Notes under the pieces: model-generated
Seen by the model: the letters and a program-made list of their open reading frames with translations, nothing else
What the model was told of the DNA's origin: nothing
Databases searched by the model: none
Translations under genes and position numbers: made by a program
NCBI GenBank assembly: GCA_014764515.1
Contig: JACXWD010000022.1
Coordinates: 1-48,043 of the forward strand
Source: Candidatus Polarisedimenticola svalbardensis
GTDB lineage: Bacteria > Acidobacteriota > Polarisedimenticolia > Polarisedimenticolales > Polarisedimenticolaceae
Reading direction: 5' to 3'
Length of the DNA: 48,043 nt
Shown: positions 25,450 to 34,755 of the stretch, in pieces
Position numbering within the stretch: position 1 is the first letter of the stretch
How the letters are laid out: each line of letters begins with the position of its first letter

Positions 25450-26709
25450 TTACCACCGGCGGGGAGCGTTCTTCACCACCCGGACCGTGTCTCGGGCGAT
25501 GAGCAGTTCCTCGTTGGTGGGAATGACCATGACCCGGGGTTTGGAATCCTTGGCCGATATTTCGGTTTCCGCCCCTGGCTTGGCGCCATGGTTCTTCTTC
25601 TTGTCCAGTTTCAGACCGATGCACTTCAGCCCTTCGCAGATCCGCTCGCGGATGACCGGCGAGTTCTCACCGATGCCACCGGTGAACAACACGGCGTTGG
25701 TTCCGCCGAGGTCTGCGAAATAGGCGCCGATGTAGCGGCGGACCCGACCGCAGAAGATATCGATGGCGAGCCTTGCACGGCGATCCTGATTTTCGGCTTC
25801 TTCCTCCAGCAATTCCCTCATGTCCGAGGTCAGGCCGGAGAGTCCAAGCAGGCCGGACTGCTTGTTCAGGATGGTATCGATCTGATTGAGCCGCATCCCT
25901 TCCTTGTGGGACAAAAACTCCAGGATCGACGGGTCGAGATCGCCGGAACGGGTACCCATGAGCAGCCCTTCCAGCGGCGTGAACCCCATGGAAGTGATCT
26001 GGGAATCGCCCCGCTTGATCCCGCACATGGAGCAGCCGTTGCCCAGATGCACGGTGATGACGTTCACCCTCTCCCGCTCGATTTTGCGGATCTTGCGGTA
26101 GCGGTAGGCGACATAGCGGTGGGAGGTGCCGTGGAAGCCGTACCGCCTGATCTTGTAGCGGCGGTAAAAGTGATACGGGATACCGTAGAGATACGAAGTT
26201 TCCGGCATGGTGGAATGGAATGACGTATCGAATACCGCCACCTGGGGAACACCGTTCCCCAGCAGTTCGGTGACTGCACGGATCCCCTTGAGGTTGGCCG
26301 GGTTGTGCAGCGGAGCCAGTTCGATGTTGTCCTCGATCCCTTCCAGCACCTCGTCATTGATCCGGCAGGAGATCTTGAACTGCTCACCGCCGTGAACTAC
26401 CCGATGGCCCACCGCATGGATATCGGACAACGAGGTGATGTGATCGATCTTGGATTCCGGCGAGATGATCCAGCGCAGGATTTCGTCGATAGCCGCCCGG
26501 TGATCCCGGATCGGCTTGGCCATCTTCGTCTTGGTCTTGGTCTTGCCCTTGGTCTCGGCCACGAAGGTGATCAGGCTCTCGCTGCCGATCCGCTCCAGCA
26601 CACCTTTCGCCAACCGGCGGTCTGCGTTTTTCTTGATCAGCTCGAGGTCGGTCTCTATGATCTGGAACTTGACGGTGGAAGAACCGCTGTTCAGCACCAG
26701 CACGTTCAT
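25450..26709 (-). CDS. ackA: Acetate kinase
   Basis: A 419-residue enzyme interconverting acetate plus ATP and acetyl phosphate plus ADP. Family signatures are present: MNVLVLNSGSSTVKFQ (acetokinase signature 1), GHRVVHGGEQF, VAVFDTSFHSTMPE, YGFHGTSHRYVAYR (signature 2), VITVHLGNGCS and VLFTGGIGENSP. Residues around 55-65 hold a Lys/Thr-rich insert (KGKTKTKTKMAK) encoded by a near-repetitive stretch; it sits in a variable loop of the family. No phosphotransacetylase gene is adjacent. GGGAGAG stands about 5 bp before the ATG. Confidence 0.97.
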   Translation of the reverse strand: MNVLVLNSGSSTVKFQIIETDLELIKKNADRRLAKGVLERIGSESLITFVAETKGKTKTKTKMAKPIRDHRAAIDEILRWIISPESKIDHITSLSDIHAVGHRVVHGGEQFKISCRINDEVLEGIEDNIELAPLHNPANLKGIRAVTELLGNGVPQVAVFDTSFHSTMPETSYLYGIPYHFYRRYKIRRYGFHGTSHRYVAYRYRKIRKIERERVNVITVHLGNGCSMCGIKRGDSQITSMGFTPLEGLLMGTRSGDLDPSILEFLSHKEGMRLNQIDTILNKQSGLLGLSGLTSDMRELLEEEAENQDRRARLAIDIFCGRVRRYIGAYFADLGGTNAVLFTGGIGENSPVIRERICEGLKCIGLKLDKKKNHGAKPGAETEISAKDSKPRVMVIPTNEELLIARDTVRVVKNAPRRW

Positions 26710-26808
26710 GGCATCTCTCCCTGCGCCGCAGCCGGCGCTATGGGGTCAAGGTAGTCCTTCAAACCGAGGTTCACAAGACGACTCCTGCACTTTCCGATCC
26801 AGTACTAT

Positions 26809-29691
26809 TCATGGCCTCCAGACCATGTTCACCCAGAACCTGTTGTCGCCGTCCAGGGGACCGTCAAGAACCCTCCCGGCGCCGGCCCGCACCTTGAGTC
26901 CAGGGAGCCGCAACACCGGATTCGGTTGTGTGCCGAACCCGAACTCCAGGCCGGCGATGGCCAGCCGTCCACCTCCGCCGCCTGCGGCGTCCGTGAGCCG
27001 GTGATCCCGGTAGAACACCGGCCCCAGAGACAGTTCGCGGCCCTCGTAATCGTCTCCGATGCGGTGCCCTGCAGGCAGGGCGGGCTCCACCATGCGCGCT
27101 CCGTTCAGCGTTCCGGGCAGGATGGAGCTTTCCATACCGCCCAACTGCAGACGATCCAGAACCAACATGGCCTCGTCGGTAATGGCACGACGGTAAGCGG
27201 CCTGCACCCGCTGGAAGCGGCCCTTGCCGATTGCGAACCGGACCCGGCCCTGATAGCGGGTCCAGGAGTCTCCCCCGGTTTCGCCGATCCGGGCTCCAAG
27301 ATCTGCGGCGGTGGTCATGGTCCATGAACCGAGCCTGCGGTTTCCGCGCCAGCCCGAGGCCAGTGCACCAACCTTGCGCGAAAGATCACTACCGAACGCC
27401 GGCGTTACCGACTCCAACAATACAGCGGCAGCCAGATCGAGGCGGCTCCGGTTCCATTGCCTGCTCCAGCCGGCCTCTATCTCCGCTCCTTTGCGGCGCA
27501 GGTCGAGATCGGCGCCGATGGCAGAGTTCGGCTCCCGGTAAGATGAGGGTCGGCTCTCCGCCCAGTAAAGATGGATTCCCAGGGCGATGGGCCAGCCGCG
27601 CCAGGTCCCGGCGGCGGCGACTCCTTCCGGACCGGCGTCACTGCCGGTGCCGCCCAGAACCAGCCAGTCTCCCCGGCCGAGCAGATCACCACCCCGGAGT
27701 CCCAGGTGAAACTGACCGGCGTGACTGCCGTGGTCCCAGCCCAGGATCGGGCGCAGTTCCTGCCGCCCGGCGCCATAGGCGACCCCCGGTTTCGGAGGGT
27801 TCTCCTGGATCCGGGCCACCGTCCCCTGATGCGCTTGGGGCACTGCCGGAGCCAGGTCGGCCAGGTCCGGGTCTGCAGCCGCCGGAGCGGGTCCTCCTGG
27901 CTGGAGGGTCCGGATCTCATAACCGTCCGGCGTGAGCGCAAGAAAGAACAACCGGCTGCCGTCGCTGACCGGGGCCGGGGCCAGTGAGGCGCCCAGCGTC
28001 CGGGTGAGCCGCCGGGGCGGCACACCGGGCCGGGTGTCCAGCCTGAAGATATCCACGAACCCTTTCCTGCCTGCCGAGATGTACAGTGAACCGCCGTCAT
28101 GGGACCAGCATGGATAGGCCGGTGAACCTGCAAGGCCGGTGGGCACCACGATTTCCTCACCGTCGGCCACTGAAATCAGCACCAGCTCCCAGCCGTCGCC
28201 ACTGTGGCGGACCACGGCTACCTGCTCGCCGTCAGGCGAGATCCTCGGCTGGTCGTAGATCAGGTCCAGGGAAGGACCTTCACTGCCGGGGAGTCGTGAA
28301 ACGGCGCCGGTTGCCAGCTCGACCCGTACCAGTTCCGAACTGCCCATCCGGTTCCGGACCGCCACCGCCCAGGTTCCATCAGGGGCCGGATCAGGATCCC
28401 GGACATCGGCTTCCCGGGTAACCCGCACCAGCCGTCCAGACTCGGGAAACCAGCGGTGGATGTCAGGATGGAGGAACCCGGATCGGTCCCGGTCCATCCG
28501 AACAAACAGGATGGAACCACCGTCGGGCATCCAGCGCGGACCATAAGGTTCTCCTGCGACGGCAGCAGGCAGCGTGTAGACCGGCTTGCGACCCAGCGGC
28601 TTGCGCCGAACCGGCGCCACATCCTCGGGATCAGCCGCCAGAATGTGGTCCAGGTTGTCCTGGAACTCTTTTTCGGCTTCGACATTTTCACCGCAGTCGA
28701 ATACCACCAGCCTGGACGGCTGCTTCCTGGCCCGCAGAACCACAGCCACGCTGTTGCCGTCCGGCGCCGGAGCCGGAGCGCCGGTGGTCCAGGAGGTCGC
28801 CTGCCAGAGGTCGCCTGCCGCCAGGAACGGCTCCAGCCGTTGTTCCGCCTCGAGGGCCTTGTAGGTCAACTCCGCCGCAAAGCGCCCGTACAGTTTCGCC
28901 GGCGGGTCGCCGAACACCCCGGTGAACGCTTGTTCGAAACTGCGGGTCTCCTTCGCCGACATCCTCAGCCATAGCTTCCGCAGGCTGTCCTCCCCGGCCC
29001 TGTCCGTCAGCCACTCCAGGTACGCCGACCCGACCAGGTAGGCGAAACCACCACCCAGCCAGAGATCGCCTCCGGACGCCAGCTGGCCGTAGGTCGGCAA
29101 CCGCCCGGACCGGGCCCACTCTCTCAGGATCGCCGCCCGCATGTTGCCGTACGGCCTTCCGGCGCCGGTGAGTTTCCCTTCCACCAGCGTGGCGTAACCC
29201 TCGGTGACCCATCGCGGTGCGCCGGTGGCCAGCGGCCCGAACGGCAGCACCATGGACACCCACTGCCTCAGCCGGTTCCTCGATGGGCGCATCAGGTGCA
29301 GGATGTGAACCTCCTCATGCAGCATGAGCATCTCGGCCCAGTCTTCGAAATTGCGCAGGATCGAGCGGGCTCCCGGCGGGTTGGTCCAGAGGATCATGCG
29401 AGGGCCATCCAGCACCGGCCACGCCATGCCGTTGGCCGACGCCATCGGGTCCTGGACCAGAACGTCTACAACCCGGGCATCGGGCCAGCCGACCTCTTCC
29501 GCGACGATTTCCCGTATCGATTCCAGGCGACCGGCCGCTCTCAGCGCCCATCCCTCATACCCAACCGGGTAATGCACCCTGAAGTGTTCCGTGGCGGTAG
29601 TCCGCCACTCCCCGCTCACCGACTGGGCCGGGGCTGCGGTGACGAGAAACAGAACGGCCCATGCCAGGATCGCCGCTTTTAAGAGCTTCAC
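26809..29691 (-). CDS. Exported M1-like metallopeptidase / beta-propeller / barrel fusion
   Basis: A 960-residue protein in three parts. After a signal peptide (residues 1-22), residues about 30-285 form a gluzincin-like peptidase domain with HEEVH at 125-129 and a third zinc ligand in WVTEGYA (Glu164). Residues about 285-640 hold WD40/TolB-like propeller blades (DGNSVAVVLR, MPDGGSILFVRMD, SPDGEQVAVVRHS, SHDGGSLYISAGR). The last 300 or so residues are rich in alternating strands (FHLGLRGGDLLG, AGWSRQWNRSRLDLAAAVLL), suggesting an outer-membrane barrel. It is probably a surface peptidase. The GTG start overlaps the methyltransferase stop (GTGA), making it the last gene of a coupled operon. Confidence 0.8.
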   Translation of the reverse strand: MKLLKAAILAWAVLFLVTAAPAQSVSGEWRTTATEHFRVHYPVGYEGWALRAAGRLESIREIVAEEVGWPDARVVDVLVQDPMASANGMAWPVLDGPRMILWTNPPGARSILRNFEDWAEMLMLHEEVHILHLMRPSRNRLRQWVSMVLPFGPLATGAPRWVTEGYATLVEGKLTGAGRPYGNMRAAILREWARSGRLPTYGQLASGGDLWLGGGFAYLVGSAYLEWLTDRAGEDSLRKLWLRMSAKETRSFEQAFTGVFGDPPAKLYGRFAAELTYKALEAEQRLEPFLAAGDLWQATSWTTGAPAPAPDGNSVAVVLRARKQPSRLVVFDCGENVEAEKEFQDNLDHILAADPEDVAPVRRKPLGRKPVYTLPAAVAGEPYGPRWMPDGGSILFVRMDRDRSGFLHPDIHRWFPESGRLVRVTREADVRDPDPAPDGTWAVAVRNRMGSSELVRVELATGAVSRLPGSEGPSLDLIYDQPRISPDGEQVAVVRHSGDGWELVLISVADGEEIVVPTGLAGSPAYPCWSHDGGSLYISAGRKGFVDIFRLDTRPGVPPRRLTRTLGASLAPAPVSDGSRLFFLALTPDGYEIRTLQPGGPAPAAADPDLADLAPAVPQAHQGTVARIQENPPKPGVAYGAGRQELRPILGWDHGSHAGQFHLGLRGGDLLGRGDWLVLGGTGSDAGPEGVAAAGTWRGWPIALGIHLYWAESRPSSYREPNSAIGADLDLRRKGAEIEAGWSRQWNRSRLDLAAAVLLESVTPAFGSDLSRKVGALASGWRGNRRLGSWTMTTAADLGARIGETGGDSWTRYQGRVRFAIGKGRFQRVQAAYRRAITDEAMLVLDRLQLGGMESSILPGTLNGARMVEPALPAGHRIGDDYEGRELSLGPVFYRDHRLTDAAGGGGGRLAIAGLEFGFGTQPNPVLRLPGLKVRAGAGRVLDGPLDGDNRFWVNMVWRP

Positions 29692-30320
29692 AGATTCCTC
29701 CGGTAGACGCGTGTGACCAGCATCCCTTCCAGAAACTCCCGGGATTGTACACAGCGGTACCCCAACCGTGAGAACGCTGCCTGAAAATCGGGCAAGGTAT
29801 GGAGCCGCACCCCGCAGCTGATACGGAAAAAAAGGTATAGCAGCCGGATGTGCAGGGAGCGAACCATCGATCCGCGGCCTTGGCCGGACTGAAAATCGCC
29901 GAACAGCCAGATCCCGCCGTCCGCCAGTGCACGATCCAGCGCCACCATGACCTGCTCCAGTTTACGATCCTCGAAAAGATCCAGAAAACAGTGGGTACAT
30001 ATCAGATCGAATCGTTCGTTCTCCCGGATCATCTCAAGGCCGCCATGGCGGTGCTCCACGGCAGGCCCGGTCCTCCCTTTCGCCCGTTGCAGCATCCCTG
30101 CGGACAGTTCGACATTGACGAACCTGGCGGTGGGCATGGCGGCGCACAGCTCCTCCAGAAACAGGCCGGTCCCGCCGCCGATCACCAGGACCGTCCCGGC
30201 AGGCTCGAGGAACGGGACCAACCCGGCCTGGCTCTCCGGAATAGCATGGCCGGCAAACAGCCGGACCAGCCCATCATAGAACGGCGCCAGACGGTCAAAC
30301 CCCTGCTGAAGCCGGCTCAC
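29688..30320 (-). CDS. SAM-dependent methyltransferase, UbiE-like
   Basis: A 210-residue class I methyltransferase. Motif I, VLVIGGGTGLFLEEL (about residues 43-57), binds S-adenosylmethionine. The acidic residue after strand 2 is in RFVNVELSAGML, and DLICTHCFLDLF is the motif IV region. The N terminus GFDRLAPFYDGLVRL resembles the FDxxAxxYD opening of UbiE/MenG quinone methyltransferases. I chose GTG at 30320, which overlaps the UbiA-like stop (GTGA) with GGGAGA just upstream. Its place beside a UbiA-like gene and near a UbiD gene supports a quinone role, but other small-molecule substrates remain possible. Confidence 0.82.
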   Translation of the reverse strand: MSRLQQGFDRLAPFYDGLVRLFAGHAIPESQAGLVPFLEPAGTVLVIGGGTGLFLEELCAAMPTARFVNVELSAGMLQRAKGRTGPAVEHRHGGLEMIRENERFDLICTHCFLDLFEDRKLEQVMVALDRALADGGIWLFGDFQSGQGRGSMVRSLHIRLLYLFFRISCGVRLHTLPDFQAAFSRLGYRCVQSREFLEGMLVTRVYRRNL

Positions 30321-31150
30321 GCTATTCTCCCGAATAGAAGGGGTAACGCCGGCAGAAGGAACAACAGGTCGCCGAATACGCGGTAGCGTTCCCCTCGACG
30401 AAACCAGTCCGGCCTGGCCAGCACCAGCAGCGGACCGGCTGCCAGGATTCCAAGGATCGCGAAGGCGGCCCGTAACCTGTCCGGGCCTGCCGCTGCACAG
30501 GCAACAGCCAGTCCGACCCCCGGCAGGGCCAGGCCGCAAACCAGGCGTTCCACATGCCGGGATCCCCAGGAAAGAGCGACAGAGGCATGGCCTTCCTCAC
30601 GGTCTATGGCGATTTCAAACAGGGAGCACAGCAACAGATTCAGGATGGCGGCGGATGCAAACAGAGCCAGACAGAGGACGACCCACAGACCGCTCTCCCC
30701 GCTCTCTAAAACCGGCCCGTACCAGATCCCGCCGGCGTACAGCAGGCCGGCGGCCGGCTCCTTCCACCCGGCCCCCGCCCGTCGGGACTGGGACCCGGCA
30801 AGGTACAGCGCCACTGCGACTGCCAGCAGCAGACCGGGGACAAGCAACCTGGCCGGCAACCAGATAAAGGCGGCCAGGCCGGTGCTCACCCCGATCGACG
30901 CCGCCAGGAACGACAACAGCCGGAAATGACGGGCATGCACCTGGTGGCGCTGAGACCCGGCTGAGGCGCCAACCCGCCGTGCATCCATAAGATGATCCAG
31001 CGTGTAGACAACCCAGATCGCCGACGGCAGCAGAGCCCACCAGACCGGCGGCATGGATGCGCCGGTGACATGGACCGCCAGCAACCCGCCGCACAAGCCG
31101 CCGGCCACGATATCCAGGCTGAGCGCCCTTGCCATGGTCCAACTTCGCAT
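30317..31150 (-). CDS. UbiA-like membrane prenyltransferase
   Basis: A 277-residue protein with about eight hydrophobic segments. Two Asp-rich sites match the UbiA superfamily layout: TLDHLMDARR at residues 50-59 and NLLLCSLFEIAIDREEG at 171-187. Both are somewhat degenerate relative to NDxxDxxxD. UbiA enzymes attach polyprenyl chains to aromatic acceptors in quinone synthesis. It is the first gene of a coupled operon with the methyltransferase and the peptidase-propeller protein and diverges from the thioredoxin/UbiD pair. The start at 31150 is uncertain; an ATG five codons later is also possible. Activity is inferred. Confidence 0.68.
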   Translation of the reverse strand: MRSWTMARALSLDIVAGGLCGGLLAVHVTGASMPPVWWALLPSAIWVVYTLDHLMDARRVGASAGSQRHQVHARHFRLLSFLAASIGVSTGLAAFIWLPARLLVPGLLLAVAVALYLAGSQSRRAGAGWKEPAAGLLYAGGIWYGPVLESGESGLWVVLCLALFASAAILNLLLCSLFEIAIDREEGHASVALSWGSRHVERLVCGLALPGVGLAVACAAAGPDRLRAAFAILGILAAGPLLVLARPDWFRRGERYRVFGDLLFLLPALPLLFGRIA

Positions 31151-31319
31151 CCGAAGATATTTCCGCGCCCGAGCGCTCTTTTATCCGTGGCGATCATACA
31201 CCGCTTGCCCCGCCTCGCCCGGTGCGGGATCATGGAAGGGGGTTGACGTCCATGCTGGAAACAGTTGCCTGATTCTCGATTTCCAGTATGTTTTGTTCAC
31301 GGCTTCTCGAGGTTGGCGC

Positions 31320-32159
31320 ATGATTCAGGTCCGAAAATCCAGAGCGATGGCGGTGGCGGTGCTGGTCTCTGTGGCAGGCATGCTGGCCGGGATCGGCCCG
31401 GCATCCGCTGCGGGCAAGTCCCGGATCCGGTGGAACGGCACCCTGGCCGATGCTCTGGCCCTGTCCGCCGAAACCAGCAAGCCGCTGCTGGTGGACGTAT
31501 GGGCGGTCTGGTGCGCACCCTGCAAGGTCATGGCGGTGCGGACCTACGGTCATCCGACCATCATCAAAGCGTCGGAACAGTTCATCCCTCTACGGATCAA
31601 CGCCGATGCCGACGACGGTTTTTCGGTGAAGTACGGCGCAACGATTCTGCCCACGACCCTGTTCCTCGATCACGACGGGCGGCTCCTCGGCAAGATCTCC
31701 GGTGTCATCGGCCACACCGATCTGAAGGGAGTGATGGACCGCATCCTGGAGGGGTACGGGGAATACCTCACCCACGTTCAAAATCCTGAAGAGCCTGCCA
31801 GCCAACTGGCTGTCGCCTCCTACCTTCTGCGGATCGGCAACACATCAGGGGCCGTCTCGGTCCTGAAGCGCCATTTGAAACAGCTCCAGAAAGGTTCGGC
31901 AATGGATCCGGGTCAGGTCGAAGCGGCGGAACTCCGACTGGCCGCTTCCCTGGTGGCCGACGGCCGCTCCAGCCAGGCTGTTCCGATCCTTCATCGACTC
32001 TCCACATCCGCCACCAGCAGCGTGGTGCAGGGCAATGCGCTGTATGGCCTGGTTCGCGCCCAACGTGCCCGGGGCGAAATTCTCAAGGCGGACCGGGCTC
32101 TGGTGCGACTGAAGAAAGAGTTCCCCGAACTTGCCGCAGGGCTCAACGGGTCCCGATGA
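31320..32159 (+). CDS. Exported thioredoxin-fold protein with TPR-like C terminus
   Basis: A 279-residue protein. A signal peptide (about 1-31, ending PASA) precedes a thioredoxin domain with active site WCAPCK (Cys65, Cys68) and the cis-Pro segment ILPTTLFLD. It resembles the DsbD C-terminal domain and DUF255-like thioredoxins. From about residue 165, helices spaced like tetratricopeptide repeats follow (ASQLAVASYLLRIGNTSGAVSVLKR and later pairs). It probably reduces or oxidises disulfides in the periplasm. I used the ATG at 31320, directly before the signal peptide. Its stop overlaps the UbiD start (ATGA). Confidence 0.85.
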   Translation: MIQVRKSRAMAVAVLVSVAGMLAGIGPASAAGKSRIRWNGTLADALALSAETSKPLLVDVWAVWCAPCKVMAVRTYGHPTIIKASEQFIPLRINADADDGFSVKYGATILPTTLFLDHDGRLLGKISGVIGHTDLKGVMDRILEGYGEYLTHVQNPEEPASQLAVASYLLRIGNTSGAVSVLKRHLKQLQKGSAMDPGQVEAAELRLAASLVADGRSSQAVPILHRLSTSATSSVVQGNALYGLVRAQRARGEILKADRALVRLKKEFPELAAGLNGSR

Positions 32160-33979
32160 GCCGGGCCGGGTCCGGTTTCCCCGATCTCCGAACCTTCATT
32201 CAAGAACTGCGGCGGAACGACGACCTGGCTGTAGTCGAGGCGGAAGTCGACCCTCACCTCGAGCTTGCCGAAATCCATCGCCGGGTCATCGCCGGCGGCG
32301 GTCCCGCCCTGCTGTTCACCAGGGTGAAGGGATCCCCGTTCCCGGTGGCGACCAACCTGTTCGGGACGGCCGCCAGGGCAGGCCTGGCGTTCGGCTCCCG
32401 GCCACAGCGAATGATCCGTCGCCTCGTGGAACTGGCCGAGACATTGATCCCTCCCACCGCCGGCAAATTGTGGTCCGCACGGGATGTAGGCCGGGAGCTG
32501 TTCCGGGTCGGCCTGCGGAAGTCCGGCGCCGGTCCCGTCAGCCAGGTCATCGATTCGGATGTGCGGCTGGACGAACTGCCGGCATTGACAACCTGGGAAA
32601 AAGACGGCGGACCGTTCGTCACTCTGCCCCTGGTCTACACCGAACATCCGGAAACCGGGGTGCCGAACCTGGGGATGTACCGGCTGCAGGTCCATGACAG
32701 CCGCACCACCGGAATGCACTGGCAGATCGGCAAAGGAGGCGGCTATCACTACAACGTGGCCGAGAGCCGTAACGAACCGCTCCCGGTAACCGTGTTCCTG
32801 GGAGGGCCGCCGGCGCTGATCCTGTCCGCCATCGCACCATTGCCTGAAAACGTGCCGGAGATGATGCTCGCCTCTCTCATCGCCGGGTCCCGCCTGAAAA
32901 CCTGCCCCGGACCCGGACCCCACCCACTGGTGGCCGAAGCCGAGTTCGCGCTCTGCGGCCACGTCGCCCCGGGTGAGCGTAGACCGGAAGGACCTTTCGG
33001 CGACCATTACGGCTACTACTCACTGGAGCATGAGTTTCCCGTCTTCCGGGTCTCCCACGTATCCCGGCGCAAAGACGCTATCTACCCGGCCACCGTGGTA
33101 GGGAAACCTCGCCAGGAGGACTTCTACATCGGCGACCTCCTCCAGGAACTGCTTTCGCCTCTGTTCCCCCTGGTGATGCCTGGTGTCAGAGACCTGTGGT
33201 CCTACGGGGAGACCGGGTACCACTCCCTGGCCGGCGCCGTGGTCCAGGAGCGCTATCATCGGGAGGCGATGGCCTCGGCGTTCCGAATCCTGGGAGAGGG
33301 CCAACTGGCCCTGACCAAGTTTCTGCTCCTGACAGACAGTCCGGTGGATCTTCGCGACTTTCGGGCCACGTTACAGCATGTCCTGGAGCGGACCCGGCCG
33401 GAAACCGACCTGTTCATCTTCCCCAACCTGGCGATGGACACCCTGGATTACTCCGGCCCGAAGATCAACCGCGGCTCCAAGGGGGTCTGGCTTGGCCTGG
33501 GAGATCCGGTCCGGACACTGCCGCAAGAGTTCAGGCCCGGGACGGCGCCGCCGGCCGGCATGACCTCGGCTCATGTGTTCTGTCCAGGATGTCTTGTGGT
33601 GGGAGGCCCTCCCGCTTCCGACGATCCAGGCGCCGCTCCGCGGTTCGCTTCCCATCCGGCGTTTGAAGGCTGGCCCCTGGTGGTCCTGAGCGACGAACCG
33701 GAACGGGCTGCCGCCTCCAGCATGAACTTCCTGTGGTCCACCTTTACCCGGTTCGACCCGGCAACCGACATCCATGCGGCGTCAACGCGGAAGGTGGCCA
33801 ACCACCTCTCCCTGGAGCCGCCGATCCTCATTGATGCGCGGCTGCGTCCAGGGTTCCCGGAGGAACTGTTCTGCGACACTGCGACCTCCCGGACGGTTTC
33901 CCGAAGGTGGTCGGAGTATTTCCCCGCAGGCAAAAAACGGGTGGAAATGGGTGATTCCCAACAGGCTGATCTGGACTGA
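32156..33979 (+). CDS. UbiD-family decarboxylase, probably menaquinone type
   Basis: A 607-residue prenylated-FMN-dependent decarboxylase. Family segments are MHWQIGKGGGYHYNVAE (prFMN/metal region), EGPFGDHYGYYSLEHEFPVF (carrying catalytic acid residues) and IYPATVVGKPRQEDFYIG. The length of about 600 fits the long UbiD proteins linked to futalosine-pathway menaquinone synthesis (MqnL) rather than the roughly 490-residue E. coli UbiD. It is coupled to the thioredoxin gene (ATGA overlap) and lies about 1 kb from the divergent UbiA-like/methyltransferase operon. Superfamily assignment is firm; substrate is inferred. Confidence 0.9.
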   Translation: MSRAGSGFPDLRTFIQELRRNDDLAVVEAEVDPHLELAEIHRRVIAGGGPALLFTRVKGSPFPVATNLFGTAARAGLAFGSRPQRMIRRLVELAETLIPPTAGKLWSARDVGRELFRVGLRKSGAGPVSQVIDSDVRLDELPALTTWEKDGGPFVTLPLVYTEHPETGVPNLGMYRLQVHDSRTTGMHWQIGKGGGYHYNVAESRNEPLPVTVFLGGPPALILSAIAPLPENVPEMMLASLIAGSRLKTCPGPGPHPLVAEAEFALCGHVAPGERRPEGPFGDHYGYYSLEHEFPVFRVSHVSRRKDAIYPATVVGKPRQEDFYIGDLLQELLSPLFPLVMPGVRDLWSYGETGYHSLAGAVVQERYHREAMASAFRILGEGQLALTKFLLLTDSPVDLRDFRATLQHVLERTRPETDLFIFPNLAMDTLDYSGPKINRGSKGVWLGLGDPVRTLPQEFRPGTAPPAGMTSAHVFCPGCLVVGGPPASDDPGAAPRFASHPAFEGWPLVVLSDEPERAAASSMNFLWSTFTRFDPATDIHAASTRKVANHLSLEPPILIDARLRPGFPEELFCDTATSRTVSRRWSEYFPAGKKRVEMGDSQQADLD

Positions 33980-34003
33980 CCCTCCCCCGAGCCGTCTCCC
34001 AGC

Positions 34004-34031
34004 TTGACTTTCAACGCTCCCGGTCTAGGTT
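34004..34031 (+). promoter_or_regulatory. Possible sigma-70-like promoter for the FecR-like gene
   Basis: TTGACT at 34004-34009, a 16-base spacer, then TAGGTT at 34026-34031, in the 130-bp gap after the UbiD gene. The -35 is good, the -10 moderate. It would give a leader of about 70 bases. Confidence 0.35.
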
Positions 34032-34108
34032 TTCATGCAGAGAGCATATTCATATCTTTAGTAACGAATATGCAATCCGCCGGTCTCTTGCCGGCTGGAG
34101 GATCCTGC

Positions 34109-34693
34109 ATGCCGAGATCGAGGATCGGAACCGTTCTGTTGATCCTGCTCCTGGCCTCCACCGCAGTCGCCGGCGATCCGGACTGGCAGGTCCGGGATAC
34201 CGCAGGCGCGGTCCGGATTCTATCCACCATGGACCCGGACGGCCGCTGGTCGTCGGTGAAGGTCGGCGATCTGGTCAGCATGCTGAATTTCTTCCAGACC
34301 GGCCGAAAAGGTGGAGCGATTCTCGTCCAGGCCAACAACCGTATCCGGCTCTACCCGGACACGAAGCTGGAGTTCCCCCAGAGTGATTCCCACCCGGGAC
34401 AGGATATTTATCAGAGTACCGGTCGGGCAACGTACACACTCACCGGTCCCGATCCGGTGAGGATCGTGACACCCTGGTTGGTGAGTACGACTACCTGGGG
34501 CACCGTCACGGTCACCATCGAAGATGGTTTCGCTACGGTGGAGGCCCACCAGGGGAAGCCGATCATCGTCTCGAGATTCACCGGTCGGGCGACGATCCTG
34601 AACCCGGCGCACATGGTCCGGGTGGACAGCAAGGCCGAAACCCTGTTCCAGGCGGCGGTAGAGCAGGCCGCCGGACGCTCCGTGCTAGACTGA
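34109..34693 (+). CDS. Exported FecR-domain-like protein
   Basis: A 194-residue protein with a signal peptide (MPRSRIGTVLLILLLASTAVAG). The rest fits the FecR-type beta domain: GAILVQANNRIRLYPDTKLEF, then VRIVTPWLVSTTTWGTVTVTI and GFATVEAHQGKPIIV. Stand-alone exported FecR-domain proteins, unlike membrane FecR anti-sigma proteins, have no established function, and no sigma factor or TonB receptor adjoins. GGAGG is about 6 bp before the ATG. The frame is open upstream but without a signal peptide or ribosome site. Confidence 0.72.
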   Translation: MPRSRIGTVLLILLLASTAVAGDPDWQVRDTAGAVRILSTMDPDGRWSSVKVGDLVSMLNFFQTGRKGGAILVQANNRIRLYPDTKLEFPQSDSHPGQDIYQSTGRATYTLTGPDPVRIVTPWLVSTTTWGTVTVTIEDGFATVEAHQGKPIIVSRFTGRATILNPAHMVRVDSKAETLFQAAVEQAAGRSVLD

Positions 34694-34755
34694 TTCCATA
34701 TGGGAAGTGCAGTCTGAAGCCAGCCGGCTCGTGATGAGCCGGCGCGGGAGCGATC

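Noticed and set aside
33977-33979. Other TGA stops (for example after UbiD and the thioredoxin gene) as possible selenocysteine codons
   Set aside because: The frames beyond them show no Cys-neighbour motif or family-specific tail, and several overlap the next start as ATGA.
34004-34108. Upstream extension of the FecR-like reading frame
   Set aside because: It would place 35 non-conserved residues before a clear signal peptide. The ATG at 34109 has a GGAGG site.
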